In this document: positions 12,583-24,864 of the stretch, in pieces
How the letters are laid out: every line of letters begins with the position of its first letter
Numbering within the stretch: position 1 is the stretch's first letter
Assembly: GCA_032433595.1 (NCBI GenBank)
Contig: JASWJB010000190.1
Location: 1 to 64,000, forward strand
Source of the DNA: Conoideocrella luteorostrata
Taxonomy: Eukaryota; Ascomycota; Sordariomycetes; Hypocreales; Clavicipitaceae
Direction of reading: 5' to 3'
DNA length: 64,000 bases
Program-made: the position numbers and the translations under genes
Notes under the pieces: generated by a model
Databases searched by the model: none
The model's input: the letters and a program-made list of their open reading frames with translations, nothing else
What the model was told of the DNA's origin: nothing

Positions 12583-13065
12583 ATGGTGGTTGAAGGGGGA
12601 TTTGAGTTTGGCAGCAATGTGCGACTTGGGAGGAACGGGTGAACTGAAGGCGATGTACTTGCTGGTTATGTAGGGTAACATAGGGTTGTATTATCAAGGT
12701 GCGGATGATACCTCTAGGACGTTGTTCATTTTATTACATCCAGCGTAGGATACGGAATCAATAAGCGTTGAACAGAACTAAACGCAATATTTGGACCACT
12801 CAACATGCCAATTATTTGCCTGCGGTGTGCCGTACAGATTTTTAACAATTGAATTAGAGACATGATTGTTCATGGCGCACCCTGTCACGGTGTCATCCTA
12901 CAGCTTCAACTAGATAGCTTCCAAAATTACAACGTTCATAAAGAATATAGGACTACGAGCTCCCGTCATCGTCTGCTCGTCTCCAAGTTTTTCCGAAATT
13001 TGCAGTAATCACTCACAACAAAAATAAAAAAGTTCAAAGTTCATGATATTGCCAAAAACACCCAT
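12583..13065. other. 3' intergenic region between convergent genes
   Basis: This stretch lies between the stop codons of rae1 and the minus-strand gene ending at 13066. It is moderately AT-rich and has no coding signal. It most likely contains both 3' untranslated regions. Confidence 0.5.
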
Positions 13066-13842
13066 TTAGGCAGCTTTCCGAGGGGCACCCCCAAAAACGT
13101 CCTCCACCATGCCTTTCCAAATATCTCGAATCATACCACCGCGGTCTTCGTGCTCACGGGGCTGACTGCTTTCATCATATAGGAACTTCAGCTCAATTCC
13201 ATCGAGACTGATGCCCTCAACTCCAGCATTAGGTGCTCCAGGAACCACATTGTCAGGGTCTGCCGCAACGATGGTAACTTCTGGCATGACAGTAGTTTCA
13301 GCAGCGATGGGACCATGAGCAGCGCCGTAGTTATCTGGGAGGAGTGGAACACGGGGGCCATCGTCGGCTTTTGATGCGCCGGTGAGTAAGCTCATTGATG
13401 GGAGAACAGTGGCATCAATGTGGGTTGTTGAGGTGTGCATAGCGGAGGGTGCAGAGGAGTGGAAGGTTTGCATGAGAGGTTTGTTGCGATTGGCGAGTGA
13501 CGGTTGGGGAGTAGGACGATGTGCGGTGGTGATACCACGGGATGACTGGATGAACGTTTAGTTAGTGAAACCTTGCTTTGGGGGCGCATACAAGTTTTTG
13601 CGAAGGTTTGACAAAAAAAAAAGAAATTTATAAAGTCAATAGAGTAGTAACGGCAGGCGACTTACATCAGGGTGCTCGCTGCTCCGGCGGTTACGCAATA
13701 GTTCTGCATACTTCGGCATCAGAGCAGCTCCAGCGCTGTGACCGGAGCTGTCCAAGATGGGGGCAGACCGGGCGGCCACACCGGACGGTGAGCTGCTCAG
13801 AGCTCGGGCGATTTTTGACAAGGGAGCAGTGACGCGAGACAT
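13066..13842 (-). CDS. Conserved-looking protein of unknown function, possibly mitochondrial
   Basis: Two exons (13842-13666 and 13545-13066) give 218 residues. The intron has donor GTAAGT, a CACTAAC branch point and a CCAG acceptor, both sides phase 0, which supports the model. The N-terminus (MSRVTAPLSKIARALSSS) is Arg/Ser/Ala-rich with almost no acidic residues, as in mitochondrial targeting sequences. The middle is low complexity with repeated Thr/Ser/Pro. The C-terminus is more ordered, with a GIELKFLYDES segment, then an Arg/Asp-rich helix and a terminal DVFGGAPRKAA. I do not recognise the family. Mitochondrial location is inference from the leader only. Confidence 0.7.
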
Positions 13843-15735
13843 GATTGCAAATTATCACAGCAAAGATGGGCAAACCGAAAAAAGAGATGGGATGACGAAT
13901 GGGAAATGGAAAATGGGGAATAGGGGATAGATATTGACTCGTTGGCGATAGCTTGGGGTTTTTGTGTTATGACTGAATACCCCGGCTTTTGGAGGTACCT
14001 GGTGACCCTGGCGGGAAGCTTGTTGAGGTGGTGCTAGGTTATGAGTAACGAATGCGTCTGGTGGGTACGAAGCAACTAACGGTACAGTTAGATGTGCAAG
14101 GAAGACACTTGAGCTAGTGCGATACCGGAGAGTGCACTGTGTACGGAGTACTGTAGACTCGTCAAACTAGGCTTGGAAAATATGATGGAAATCAATTGCA
14201 ATCTCTGGCGCGATGCGGATGGATGGGAGGATGGGAGGATGGGATTTCGGAAGAGAGGGAGAAGCGAGAGAGGGGAGATTGAAATAGGCATTGGGAGAGC
14301 GGGCAACTCCTCACTGCGACTACGACGGGACGGAAATGGCGGCCGTCTTGGAGGGTAGGGAATACGGCAATATCAGTCAACACGCCATGCCATGCCATGC
14401 CATACCGATTGGTGTTGTGGTGGTGTAGTGTGGTGCGGTGTCATTGAACCAGATCGTTTGGGTCAGACGACGGAGAGGCGGAGGCGGCGGCGACGTCGCA
14501 AGCAGCGAAGCAACTGGGTTTCGGTAAAAGATAGCACGGGAGGGTGTCGACTGACTACTGACCGAGTAGACTGTTTCCATATCCAGGGGCAAAGTAGTTA
14601 CTCCGTAGACGGATAGGTTCAACGGAATAATTAATTGTCTGACGATTGAATTATTCTTGGCTCATCCGAAGTTGGTTGCGCGGGGCGTCAACTCGCATAG
14701 CATCTCGACGGACACGAGCAGATCTGCCACGGAGAGGAACCCGGCGTCCGTATCCATGTAGGAGACGAGGAGAGTGTCACGCATCGTCGAAGGAGGCGGT
14801 CACGGGGCTCCGCTGAGAATTCCCTATCCTGAGCCAGAGATCTTGACATTGCCATTAGTTTCAGGGACGAATGGATCCTTCGGTGAGTGGGTGCTTGCCG
14901 CTTCGTCTGGCGGAACCGCTAGACCATGCCGCCATGCCGGGACGTGCATAGGTGTTGAGAAACGCGGCGGTGCCTTGACAGCTTGGTGCGGCGCGTCAGA
15001 CGATGTGTCCCATTGATATCTTTTACGCAAAGAACATACACCGAAGCATCATCATCTGATTCTACACCTCTTGACATGCCAATTTAGGCAATCGAGCAGC
15101 TCAACATTGACAGCACGATAACTACTCCATAGCAATGCTCCCCATCCCCCAGCCAAGTGGCCAGTCCCCTGCTGGTCCCTACAGCAGTCTAATCTTGTAG
15201 ATTCAAGACATCTCACATTGGTCCCCACATCAACTAGCAGATAGGGCCTTGACAGCAACCATTTAACTTTCGTTGAGGCGCCGGCTCTGCGCTCCGCCCC
15301 CCGTCGCCCCGACAGTTGGGGAAGACGGAGTACGGTTCTCCGTATTTATTGTACTGTATAGGGGGAGTACGCGTCCATCCTGGTTCGGCAGTCGCCGTCT
15401 GCCCTCGTCCGAATCTTGGCGTCGTTTCGCTTGGCATTGGACCGTCTGGTAAACATGCTTTGTTGTGCACAGAGCAGAAAGGACTTCACCGCCAATGAGA
15501 GGCTGTTTTTTTAGTTGGGCTTCAGTACCGCAAGAATGTATATGGTAATCAAGGTTCATCTATCAAATGGCTAGCTGACCAACTACGGCAAGTACGCAAT
15601 ACAGCAACTACTCAGTTCAAACACTGCACGTCCATCAACAAGCGTAGTCCCAAAATAACACAGCAAAACGCATGACGTTTCAAATCAGCGTTGGCATCCT
15701 CGCCAGGTGATTTCAGCTCCCTCGTTGGCTGTAAC
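13843..15735. other. Intergenic, with simple repeats and TACGGAGTA elements
   Basis: No gene recognised. A short imperfect GGATGGGAG repeat is at 14219-14244, and a tandem of CCATG pentamers at about 14385-14403. TACGGAGTA-type elements are at 14142-14150 and 14599-14607, with an 8-base form at 15325-15332. Open frames here lack motifs. Confidence 0.5.
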
Positions 15736-16921
15736 CTATGCCGCCAGGGCTTTCTGGACATACTTATCCACGGTGATGAGCCCATTATCTGCTGCGAGCG
15801 AAAGGCCCTTGGCGGAAGTCGCCGCGGCTTTGAGCTTCTTTGCCTGCGTGATATCATTCGCGACGCCGAAATAGTGGCCATTGGTGTTCTGCACGAACCC
15901 AAAGAGATTCTTCACTGTTTCGATCTCAGGGCTGCCGTATGTCTCGATTGTTGTCCAGTCCTTGACTTCGATAAATCGGGACTTCTTGCCCGTGACTATG
16001 AGGGAATGGTCAACGCGTGCTATTCCTTACAGGAGCTAAGATTTGAACATTTTACCTTTTCCCACGGCGCCTACCAGCTGCTCAGGTGTGGCCAAGTCAC
16101 TGATGCCCTGAACATCCTCGCCGTCGTAGGCCATAGGATCGAGGAGGACACCATGAACGATGTCACCGTAGTCGTCAGCAATGGAAATGAAGGGAATCCT
16201 GTAGTCTCCTCCCCAGTTGGGCATCGTCAAAGTCAAATAGCCTTCTTCATCTTGGGTATAGGGCAACCCCCCGAGAAGGCCTGCAACCTCAGGGTTGAAG
16301 TGATTCTCGAGATACCAACCGGCACCGACATTGACGGCGCTCTTGAATCCCCTGGTCTTGGCGTATTCCGCGACGCCATATTTCTCTGCGTAAATCACGC
16401 ACCTTAGTGGTTTTCCATGGTTGTGGGGTGAGCAGATACTACTCACCATCCATCCCAACGCAGCTGATTTTGCCGTTTGTGGACTTCTTGGGAGACGCAG
16501 TGCCACTGTAAATCAGCACCTCCACTCCTGCCTCAAAGGCGGCATCGACAACCTCCTTTCCATGAACGGCCTCTGTAATGCCGCCAGGTTGGTGCAAAGC
16601 CTATCGTCCCTCGCATAAGTCGAGTGTTCCCCGTCAACTTTTTGGGCACAACAAGTCTTCACTTACTGGGTCAACAGAATTGGTGTTGAGGAAAACAGCC
16701 CAAGTGTCTTTGAACGCGCTCAGCATTTGGTCTTTGACGAGGCCATCGGCCTTAACTATCTCAACGCCTCGAGCCGCAAGGCTCTTGGCCTTTTCGGAAT
16801 CCGGGTTTCTGGTGATACCCCGGATCTTGAAAGCGCCAGACGTGTTTTTGAGGAGTGAATTGACAACACTGCCGCCTTGGTTGCCCGTGGCTCCGTAAAC
16901 AGTGATGATCTTGGACGACAT
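15736..16921 (-). CDS. NmrA-like / isoflavone-reductase-like NAD(P)-binding protein
   Basis: Four exons (16921-16667, 16600-16447, 16385-16056, 15995-15736) give 332 residues, normal for NmrA-like atypical SDRs. The N-terminus MSSKIITVYGATGNQGGSV carries the GxxGxxG Rossmann turn, and TRNPDS supplies the Arg seen in NADP-binding members. The segments AGVEVLIYSGTASPKKS, then GWYLENHF, and PFISIADDYGDIVHGVL follow the usual family order. No YxxxK catalytic pair is apparent, so it may be a redox sensor or regulator, or a reductase; sequence alone does not decide. Intron borders are GTAAGT...ATAG, GTGAGT...GCAG and GTAAAA...CATAG; the reading frame is kept across all three. Confidence 0.85.
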
Positions 16922-19456
16922 TGTGAGTTCTGACCCTGGTAAAAGTTGTGTTTTATATCGAACAGCTTCGTTAAAGGAAAGACCAAACTTCTTGGTTTGT
17001 TTGAGCAGTGTGTCAAAGGCGTATTATGCTGTATAATGAGCTAACTTGTCAGATGTGAAAGATGTTGTCTAAATGTCTTCACGACGGCTTCCTATATACC
17101 ATTTTCCCCCTGTCACCTTGACGGTGAAGTCCGTATAACTCCGCCAATACGACGATTTACAACGCGCAACCGACAACTAAGCAAGATAGGTCCTACACCG
17201 TGCATGAGAGGATGCCTGGCAACCTTAGACTCAAAGCATACGCAAGTCCGCAACGTACGTGCCACACCATCGTCAAGCCCACCAAACACCATGGAAACGA
17301 CTGAGCGACTGCCGTGGAGGCCACGCTGGCTTCTTTGTGATAATAGAACCAAGTGTCTGGTCCGCCAAGCCATTTCGGGTTGGAGCTGAATTGCCTTCCG
17401 CCCAGGGTGTTGCGTAAACTCCAGTTGTGACGATTATTAATTCACGCAAGCAAGCGACATGCGTCACTGCAAGCCACAGCGGTCAGCCTTATTCGTGTGT
17501 CGAGCGTGAAAAGTGCCAATATTCTCATGCACGGTTGACGTTTGTGCCACTGGTAAGCCCCATCGTATAAGCAGCCGGAATGCGGCGTTTGCATGGGTCC
17601 GCTGGTGGCTGGCCTTAGTTCGAATTTTGTCCGCCAGTCGAACCGGATATCTGCGGACTTGGGGGAGAATAACTTGATCCACAACACGGTTTTCTTCATC
17701 AAATAGGGAGATCATGTTTGAGGGCCGTGGCACGGATTCTCCGCCGCGTCTTGTCGGAAAGAGCAGAATGCGCGCAACACCACGCATACCCGTCGCGAAT
17801 GTAAATGAAGACCTCTCAGTGAAATGTAATTGACAAGTCGTCATCGAGTCTGTCGGCAACAAGGTGTCTCCGGCGGATGCCTAGCTGCCAAGGGATGCTG
17901 GTATATGATAGGTTCATTGGTTACGTTACGCGACCCTTAAACGGCAATGTTTTCGGCTACGATTCCCTAGTGCCAGTGGATAGGCAATTTATGTAATATA
18001 CAGAGTAGATCGTACGTATTCCGTTCAAGAGCTTGCAGCCATTTACAACAAATAGCTGCTCTCAACTAGGGGCTAGGAAAGAACCACGGTGACAGAGTAC
18101 ATTCTTCAGTATTGCGGCTGGTTCAGCCACCGGAAATCGGCTTGTATGACTAAAGTAGGCAGGACTAGTTGCCTGTGTTGCGAAATATAGCATTTCTGAT
18201 TGAGCAGCTGGCCAATGTGACTATTTGAGACACCAAAGCCATGAGAGTGAGGGCTACTATTCGCCATCGTATGTCTTCCTTGCGTTTATACTGCTACGAA
18301 GCTTTCTGCGGATATGTAACCAGGTTCTGCGGAGAATTAGCCTGGATTCTTTGTAGTAGTATTTGTTCTGTTGCAGTAAATATACAGATAACATTACTTT
18401 TAAGCATAAAAGGAGCTTGTATGGGTCTGTTGATGTTTGTCAGTTGTGAATCAATTCAGCTGAGTAAAGAGAAGAAATATCATGCATAGCTGTTCCTCGG
18501 GTGATATACCCTACCAAAGGGGTGCCAATGCCGCGAAGAGTGGCATCTAGCGTTTTCGGTGGTATTACTGAAGAGTAGTACCTTGAACATGCATTCTATC
18601 TGGCTCATGCACACCAACTTTCACTTTCGGGGATGATCAGGTTACTGCACGCTCTGCTTTATGCTCGCATCTGTGAGGCGGAAGTCGGTAAGTTCCTTAG
18701 TCCTAGAGCCATATATGTACAACGAAGGGTGTCATTAGTATCAAAATTATGGGATGATACGCTGCTCAATCTGCGTCGGGCTTCACAGCTCTGGTCGTTC
18801 CCGTGTTGCAAGTGCCCTGAAGCAACCTTCCAGCTCGAGCGCAGGAGACAATTTCGCTAATATAAGCAAGAATTCATCTTGTGACTAGATCCGTTACCAT
18901 GATTCTGGATTAAGATACGTATTTGCCTTCGATTCGACCCATTGGGTTCCGAAACGGTAGGTAAGCCCTTTGCATGTCGGAATACTAGCATAAAGCTGTG
19001 GACTAGACAACCCATGCGCGCCTGTGGCTATCCAAGCCGAAGTCAAATAGTGAAAGACGCTGAACCAGCATTACTAGGCTAAAGTCGCTAATTCGAACAC
19101 TCTTGTACCATTGCAAGCAACAATCCATCCTGGATATAAGAAACTCTCACAATAAGCTGGTTGCACATTGAATGTTGAGTAGTATTGTTTGGAAGCCATT
19201 GGCCGTCTGCATGGCAACCGCTGGTCGCTTGTGTCCGGCCGACAGCTGTTAAGGTCTACCAGTTGATCTTGCCGGCTGTCACCCTCCTTCTCTTGTTATA
19301 TTTCCCGCACCTGCATCTCGGCAATTATCCTCTTCCTCTTTTCATTTCAGGTCAGACCTCGCTTGCCTAAGTGACTCTGTCTCCTAGCAGCAGCATCCTC
19401 CGTTGTACAAACAAGTCTCGGATCCTGAAAGTCATCAACAGTCGAGTAATGCAGCC
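16922..19456. other. 2.5-kb intergenic region
   Basis: No supported gene. Open frames such as 18241-18489 (plus) and 17464-17862 (minus) have no recognisable domains and no flanking splice signals that would extend them. No tRNA or long repeat was seen. Unlike the 32-36 kb region, no exact TACGGAGTA element was found here. Confidence 0.5.
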
Positions 19457-21456
19457 ATGGCAGCCATGGACGAGGCTTCCATCCAAATAGCCTGCATGGT
19501 AAGGCACAATTTTCCAATTCATAGGTAGATGATGACTCAAACCCTTTTTCTAGGCTGATCTGGGGCGCCAGCGCCAGGAGGAGTTGCCGCTGAGTGGTAA
19601 AGAAGGAAAACGCCCGTCGTACGCGCCAACTGGTCGAAACGGTGTTGGACACTACAATCCGGTACTGAAAAGAGGCTTAGAAAAAGCATGGAACGGTAAG
19701 TTTTGTCTTGTTTTCCTTCTCCTTCGTATTTTCCGTCTAAATGATGCTGGCTGACATGCATCGAAGTCCAAATTCAAGACGAGGAGTCAGCACAAATGCA
19801 AGGTCTCGCCGTTGACGACAGCCGTCCGTGGGCCAAAATCACAAAGGATTATTTACACAATCATCAAGCTGCTACGTAAGGACCTCATGTTTATCTCCAA
19901 CTAGTACAAGATGACTCACTGTTTTCAGGGCACCCCCAATCATTCGACAAGAGTCGCAAGGCCGGAAACGCCTCAAATCAGAGAAGAGTGCCGGAGTCGC
20001 TTCGTTCGGGAAGCTTGGGGGTCTCGTACCTCCGGGTGGCGCTGCCATCCGACATCCTCCTTCTAACCCGGCGTCCAAACCCATTCAAATGACAGCCAAA
20101 AGTGGTGAATCTCAAAGCCAAAATGGGCACGTTGACCGCGTCGTAGACACCAATCTCCCAGCAACAAGTTCTGCGCCCCAGGCCAGCTTCCCTATCCAGC
20201 CAGCTAAGCAACTTGCGTCAGAGCAGGTAGTCCACAAGGGTTTATGCAAGCTGCTGGACCCAAGGAATATGTTACCATTGTTCATCATCAACTACTCTCT
20301 GAAGATACTGAATGATAGTAGCAAGGCATTGATTGTTCTATCAGCAGAAAGGGGTGACAAAATTCATGACGTACTAGACGCAAAAACTCCGGAATTTAAG
20401 GATGACCGCTGCCGAATTTGCTCCAAAGCAAAAGACAATGGCTGGGCATACATCTTGCAATTTAACAACGCCCCCGATGCCAAGAAATTCTGCCTATTCA
20501 TGGAGAATCTCCAGAAAGCTGCGGCTCGTACGCTTGGGCGTAGCAGTATTGCAAATAAGCCGGCCACGACTCCCATCACCACATCCATTAATACTCCAGC
20601 CACTACTTCCACCACGACTCCGGCCACTCAAAGCCTCGAGCCACCTACATTGACAAGCTCCTCTGCCTCGGCAAGTATGCCTTACGTGGTCCCCTCCACC
20701 ACTACAGCATCAACGAAGGCTGTCACTGTTTCAAACGGTGATAGGGAGACGCCGAAGTTGGTTGACGTTGAGTCACCACCTCGTGAAATGCAGGGCGCCA
20801 AGATGCCAACTATTGAAGATGCGGCAGAGAAGTTATTCGGACTCATTGAGGATATTCTTCCAGAAGCTGCCGCGGCTGGGCTGAATATTTCGGATGACGC
20901 CATCTCCGATATTCAGGAAACGGCTATAAATAGTTGGCTTACGAGAGGGTTTCTTAAATCAGAATCTGACGACATGAAGTCCGAACTCCTCGATCTTCTT
21001 CGCATCCTCGTGCGCATCAAGCACAAAGCTGAAAGGCGAAAGCAGGAAAACCGCATCAAGCCTATCATAAAGTCTTTGGACGGTTTCCACATCAGCGAAG
21101 TCAAGCCCTCACGCATCAAATACAGCTCTTCCGAAATCGAGAGTTGGGCAAAGTCTGGGGTGTCTCCTCCAACTGGACTTGACAAGGCAATTGTGACCCC
21201 TCGAAAAAGCCGAAGCGTTACTGGCTATTCTGCAGCCGCTGCTGCTACGGGTGTGTCGAAGCATAAGTCATGGTTGAGTAGCAAGCCTCAACAACATAGT
21301 ATCGAGATTGAAACCCCGCCTTTGTCCGCTGAAAAGCCAAACGATGTCATGAGATCTGTCAACGTATCATCTACAGCATTGGGCATTTCGCCGCCTGTCA
21401 CTCCTTGCAATCCAACTCCTAAGGGTCTTGGGACCTCACGATGGGCTTGTGGATAA
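19457..21456 (+). CDS. Fungal protein of unknown function with a PH-like segment
   Basis: Model: exons 19457-19498, 19554-19695, 19767-19875 and 19929-21456, 606 residues. All introns have GTAAGN donors and consistent phases, and ATG 19457 avoids the out-of-frame ATG at 19449. Residues roughly 170-290 hold an ordered part (GLCKLLDPRNMLPLF, ICSKAKDNGWAYILQF, DAKKFCLFMENLQKA) whose strand-then-helix pattern recalls PH/EVH1-type domains; this is only a resemblance. It is followed by a Thr/Ser/Pro-rich linker, a helical region with KHKAERRKQENRIKP, and a Ser/Pro tail ending near KGLGTSRWA. No enzymatic motif is visible. A regulatory or scaffold role is possible, but function is not assigned. Confidence 0.75.
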
Positions 21457-21677
21457 CTAACGTGCAATCCAGTTTCGGCTGAGAGGGTAAGCAACAGTAG
21501 TCGCGGTTCTGATTTTGAGGTAAGAATGTTGGTGGGACACGAACTGCCTACAACAGGAGGGCGTCTCAAAGGACTTGAGTTTAGAATCCTAAGCGAAATT
21601 ACGTACGTAGTGAATATATTCGTACAGGCGAAAATAGTGCCGTTTAGCGCTGCTCAAGTATCAACACAGTCACAGTA

Positions 21678-22149
21678 TCATGATTGCATAGAGAACGCCA
21701 CCTTCTGCTGGCATTTTTCTCTGTAGGTTTCCAGCAATTGTCGCGAGTCGTTATCAATGGCTTCCGCTCCACAGTTGCCAAATGCGCGATTTACCAAGTC
21801 AACACCATCTTGGTATCGCCGATGAAAGTACAACTCTTCAACAGCATGGATGACCTCTTGGGTGCGCATCTTGTTGATGCCAGGCTGCAGTGGCAGTTGG
21901 ACATGCTTGTGTATCTGGTTCGACACGGTCAGATATGCTGTGCATAGATTCGGAGGCCATTAACCTGGGAAGGGTTTGTCAACACACCTCTCCATTTTCT
22001 ACTCTGGCTTGATAGTTCTGTTTCACGACCTGGAATTCATCCTCTGTTTGGCCAGTTCTATCAGCCTTTTTCTTGGTGACATCAACCTCATCGTCTGAGA
22101 TTTCAATGTTGAGAATACCACCATCTTCGTCGTCCATGCTGCTGATCAT
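21678..22149 (-). CDS. Small two-exon gene, unknown function
   Basis: Exons 22149-21988 and 21914-21678 give about 132 residues. The intron runs from a GTGTGT donor to a CCAG acceptor with a TCTGAC branch point about 19 nt upstream; both sides are phase 0. The N-terminal exon is acidic (MDDEDGGILNIEISDDEVD) and then Lys-rich. The second exon is helical with a repeat-like stretch (VIHAVEELYFHRRYQDGVDL), vaguely like a single TPR-type hairpin, and ends CQQKVAFSMQS. A second in-frame start (22137, MDDEDGG) is equally possible. The family is not recognised. It converges with the preceding gene, with only about 220 bases between stops. Confidence 0.6.
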
Positions 22150-22623
22150 TGGGGCGTGTCAGGCGATTGTAGTAAAAGATTTTAGAACCATTTTAGAGGC
22201 CTCTTTGGGCCCATCCTCAAGCCCCACTAATCCTTTGCATATTGTTAGTATGAGTGCTCGGCAATACTAGAATACTGTGCACTAAGAATTCTTAGATTTT
22301 TAGCTGATGCAGGTAAGAAGAATCCATAAATTGCATCCACGGAATGATATTCTGTGTTACACACAGATTGACCGCGGTTAGAAGCCAGGCTATCAACATA
22401 TATTTGCTGCTATAGGGTAGTCAAGAGTCCATTTGCCCTATCTCTTAGGTGCGATCAACTTGAGACGCCGCAAGCTAATCATTCACACGCGCTAGCTGAT
22501 ATAGATGCAGCTACCCAGAAACTTAGCGCCTTGTACATATTCAGTCTCTTCCCCCCGTAAGCTATCTCTCCCGGTTTGATCGTCTAAAACACGCGTCGAA
22601 TATTGAAACAGACTGCTACGAAC
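22150..22623. promoter_or_regulatory. Short divergent promoter region
   Basis: This 474-base stretch separates two divergent start codons, those of the small gene (minus) and the peroxiredoxin-like gene (plus). It must contain both promoters. No specific motif stands out. Confidence 0.4.
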
Positions 22624-23786
22624 ATGGACGATTCCAAGCCAGATGCTGCACAAGCGGCAGAGGCTCCAGCAAAGGAGCTTGACGCTGCCACGCAAAGACA
22701 GCACCAAGACCCAACTGTGTCGCCAATGACCGACGGAAAGGAGTCTACGACAATAGCGCAGAATGATGCGACGACCTCAGCTGTAGGTACCTCAACGTCA
22801 CCTGCAGCCGGCTCTAGTGCCCCTCCAAAGTCGATTGAAATCGATAAGAGCAAGCCTGAGGATTTCGACGGCGAGGTGGCCACTACGAACGAACTTCCCT
22901 CAGAGGAGACGATCAAGAAGATTGAGAACTATACAATTCTTGACAAGGATGGGAAGACGAGGACGTTTAAAAGTTTATACAGTGGTAATAATGTAGCCAG
23001 ACGGGTTCTTGTTGTGTTTATCCGACACTTCTTCTGCGGCGTAAGTTTATGCTTTGATGCTTGGATAGTTTGTACCGTGTGGTTCACATATTTGTCTAAC
23101 TGATCCGTTTCTAGAATTGCCAAGAATATCTTCGGACTTTTTCGGAATCCATCTCGCCAGAATCGCTCCTCCAACTGCCAGTCAGCACATTCGTTGTCGT
23201 CGTAGGATGTGGCGACCCGGCTCTCATCGACATGTACATCGAAGCGACCAAGTGCCCGTTCCCGATCTACACAGATCCCACGCGATCGCTCTTCAACGAA
23301 CTTGGCATGACTATGACGCTCGCTTTGGGATCTAGACCCGCCTACATGAAGAAGAGCATGTGGAAGAGTAGTCTTGACAGCATCGGTCAGGCGCTGCGCT
23401 TTGTGCCAAAGGGACTGGTGCTCAAGTCTGGAGACCAGCGCCAAGTAGGTGGCGAGTTCCTTTTCGAGCCACTTGACCTCGTTACACCGATCACGACGCC
23501 ACAGGATGAGCGACCCATGACGATGGGCTCGTTCCAGGATCCAAGCAGTGGTGGTAATGCACAAGTAGAAGAGAAGAAGGTTACATGGTGCCATAGGATG
23601 AAGACGACGCGGGATCATGCGGAAATCCCGGAGCTCATGGAGGTGCTGGGGTTGGATGGACATGGCAAGCCGATTGAAGATCAGGACAGGTGGTCTAAGG
23701 CGCTGGCGTCGCGAAAGGGTACTGGATTGAGCATGGCTAGTCGAATGAGTAAATTGAGCGAAGCAAATGAGCCGACGAAGTTGTGA
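22624..23786 (+). CDS. AhpC/TSA-type peroxiredoxin-like protein (thioredoxin fold)
   Basis: Exons 22624-23040 and 23115-23786 give 362 residues. The N-terminal ~95 residues are a disordered Ala/Thr/Ser/Glu tail. The thioredoxin-like core follows, starting near ENYTILDKDG, and the active-site segment RHFFCGNCQEYLR contains a CxxC pair. The intron (GTAAGT...TCTAG) falls exactly between the two cysteines, after CG. The segments TFVVVVGCGDPALI, CPFPIYTDPTRSLF and LGMTMTLALGSRPAYM match fungal AhpC-TSA_2 (PRXL2-like) proteins. The family is presumed to reduce peroxides or act as a thiol oxidoreductase; specific partners are unknown. ATG 22624 is the first ATG in frame. Confidence 0.85.
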
Positions 23787-24009
23787 GCGATGCAGCCGGT
23801 GAGTTTACTTTGGGAAAGCCCAGGGAGGCATAGTTTGACATAAACATCAGGCGAGCGTCACTTCGAAGCAAATATGGATACTTGGAACACGGGGCAATTT
23901 TTATTGTGGAGGGATTTCGGCATTATTTATTGTCAGCCATTTTAGCGATTAGCCAGATATCTACTTTAATTTGTACCACATCTTTAATGCTGTTAATGCC
24001 ACCATTCAT

Positions 24010-24864
24010 TTATTCGTGAACCCACGACCCATCTTCTCTACTCTGTATAAGTTCGTCAATCTCCAACCGGTAAGACATAATTTCTTCCCCGTTTACAAGA
24101 TCATTCTCCAATGCCCTCTTATCCCCTTCCTCTATGGTCTTTGCAATGCCCGCACGAACATGCCTCTCTCTTAGCCTCTTCCTTGCCACTTCAAAACCCA
24201 CCTCCACAAACCAAAGTTCATCAAAGAGCTTGGCAGCGTCTCGCCACATATCCTTATCTAAAGCAAGGTAATTTCCTTCCAGAATGACCACCTTGTGTGT
24301 TGGAAGCACGGATATGTCATCTTCCTTGGGGTCTTTTACTGCATGGTCGAATGATGGCGCGAGTATGGTTTTTGAGGAGACTGGTGCTCGGAGGCTTTGA
24401 ATTAGAGCGAGGAATTTGGCAGCGTCAAAGGTGAATGCTGCGCCGCGACGGGCGTGGGCATGGTCAGGGTTGGGCATGGCAGAGAGAGATGCGCGGGTGA
24501 GATGGAAACCATCCATGGGAATGAATGTTGCTGGATGGGGAGCTTGGGGTTGCGTTTTGAAGGCTTGTTCATTGAGTTTTTGGGAGACAACTTGAGACAG
24601 TGTGGTTTTGCCTAGTGGAGGAATTAGAATAGGGAGTTGCCTTGTAAGTTGGGTATATGGAACCATACCTGAGCCTGGGATCCCACCGACACCAATTACT
24701 ATTGAATTTGAAATAATGTAAGCATGTTGTTGAGATTTGAGTGTTTTATAGTAAGAAGTGGCATGGTTGCATTATTGCGGCTACGTACGGAGTCTCTGGT
24801 CTGGGGCAAGCTGCTGATATTTGGCCCATGCCTTTTCAACCAACTTGTTTATCTGGCTATCCAT
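24010..24864 (-). CDS. P-loop kinase of the uridine kinase/phosphoribulokinase family (YFH7-like)
   Basis: Three exons (24864-24789, 24698-24669, 24611-24010) give 235 residues. The Walker A motif GIPGSGKTT is encoded across the splice between the 30-base exon 2 and exon 3. Exon 1 encodes an N-terminal helix (MDSQINKLVEKAW). Downstream signs of the family are FIPMDGFHLTR, FDAAKFLALI, VVILEGNYLAL, ELWFVEVGFEVARKRLRERHVRAGIAKT and a C-terminal RLEIDELIQ. The family phosphorylates small molecules such as nucleosides, pantothenate or related metabolites; fungal members are usually named ATP-dependent kinase YFH7, of uncertain substrate. It is divergent from the MetAP2 gene, with 433 bases between starts. 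Confidence 0.87.
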
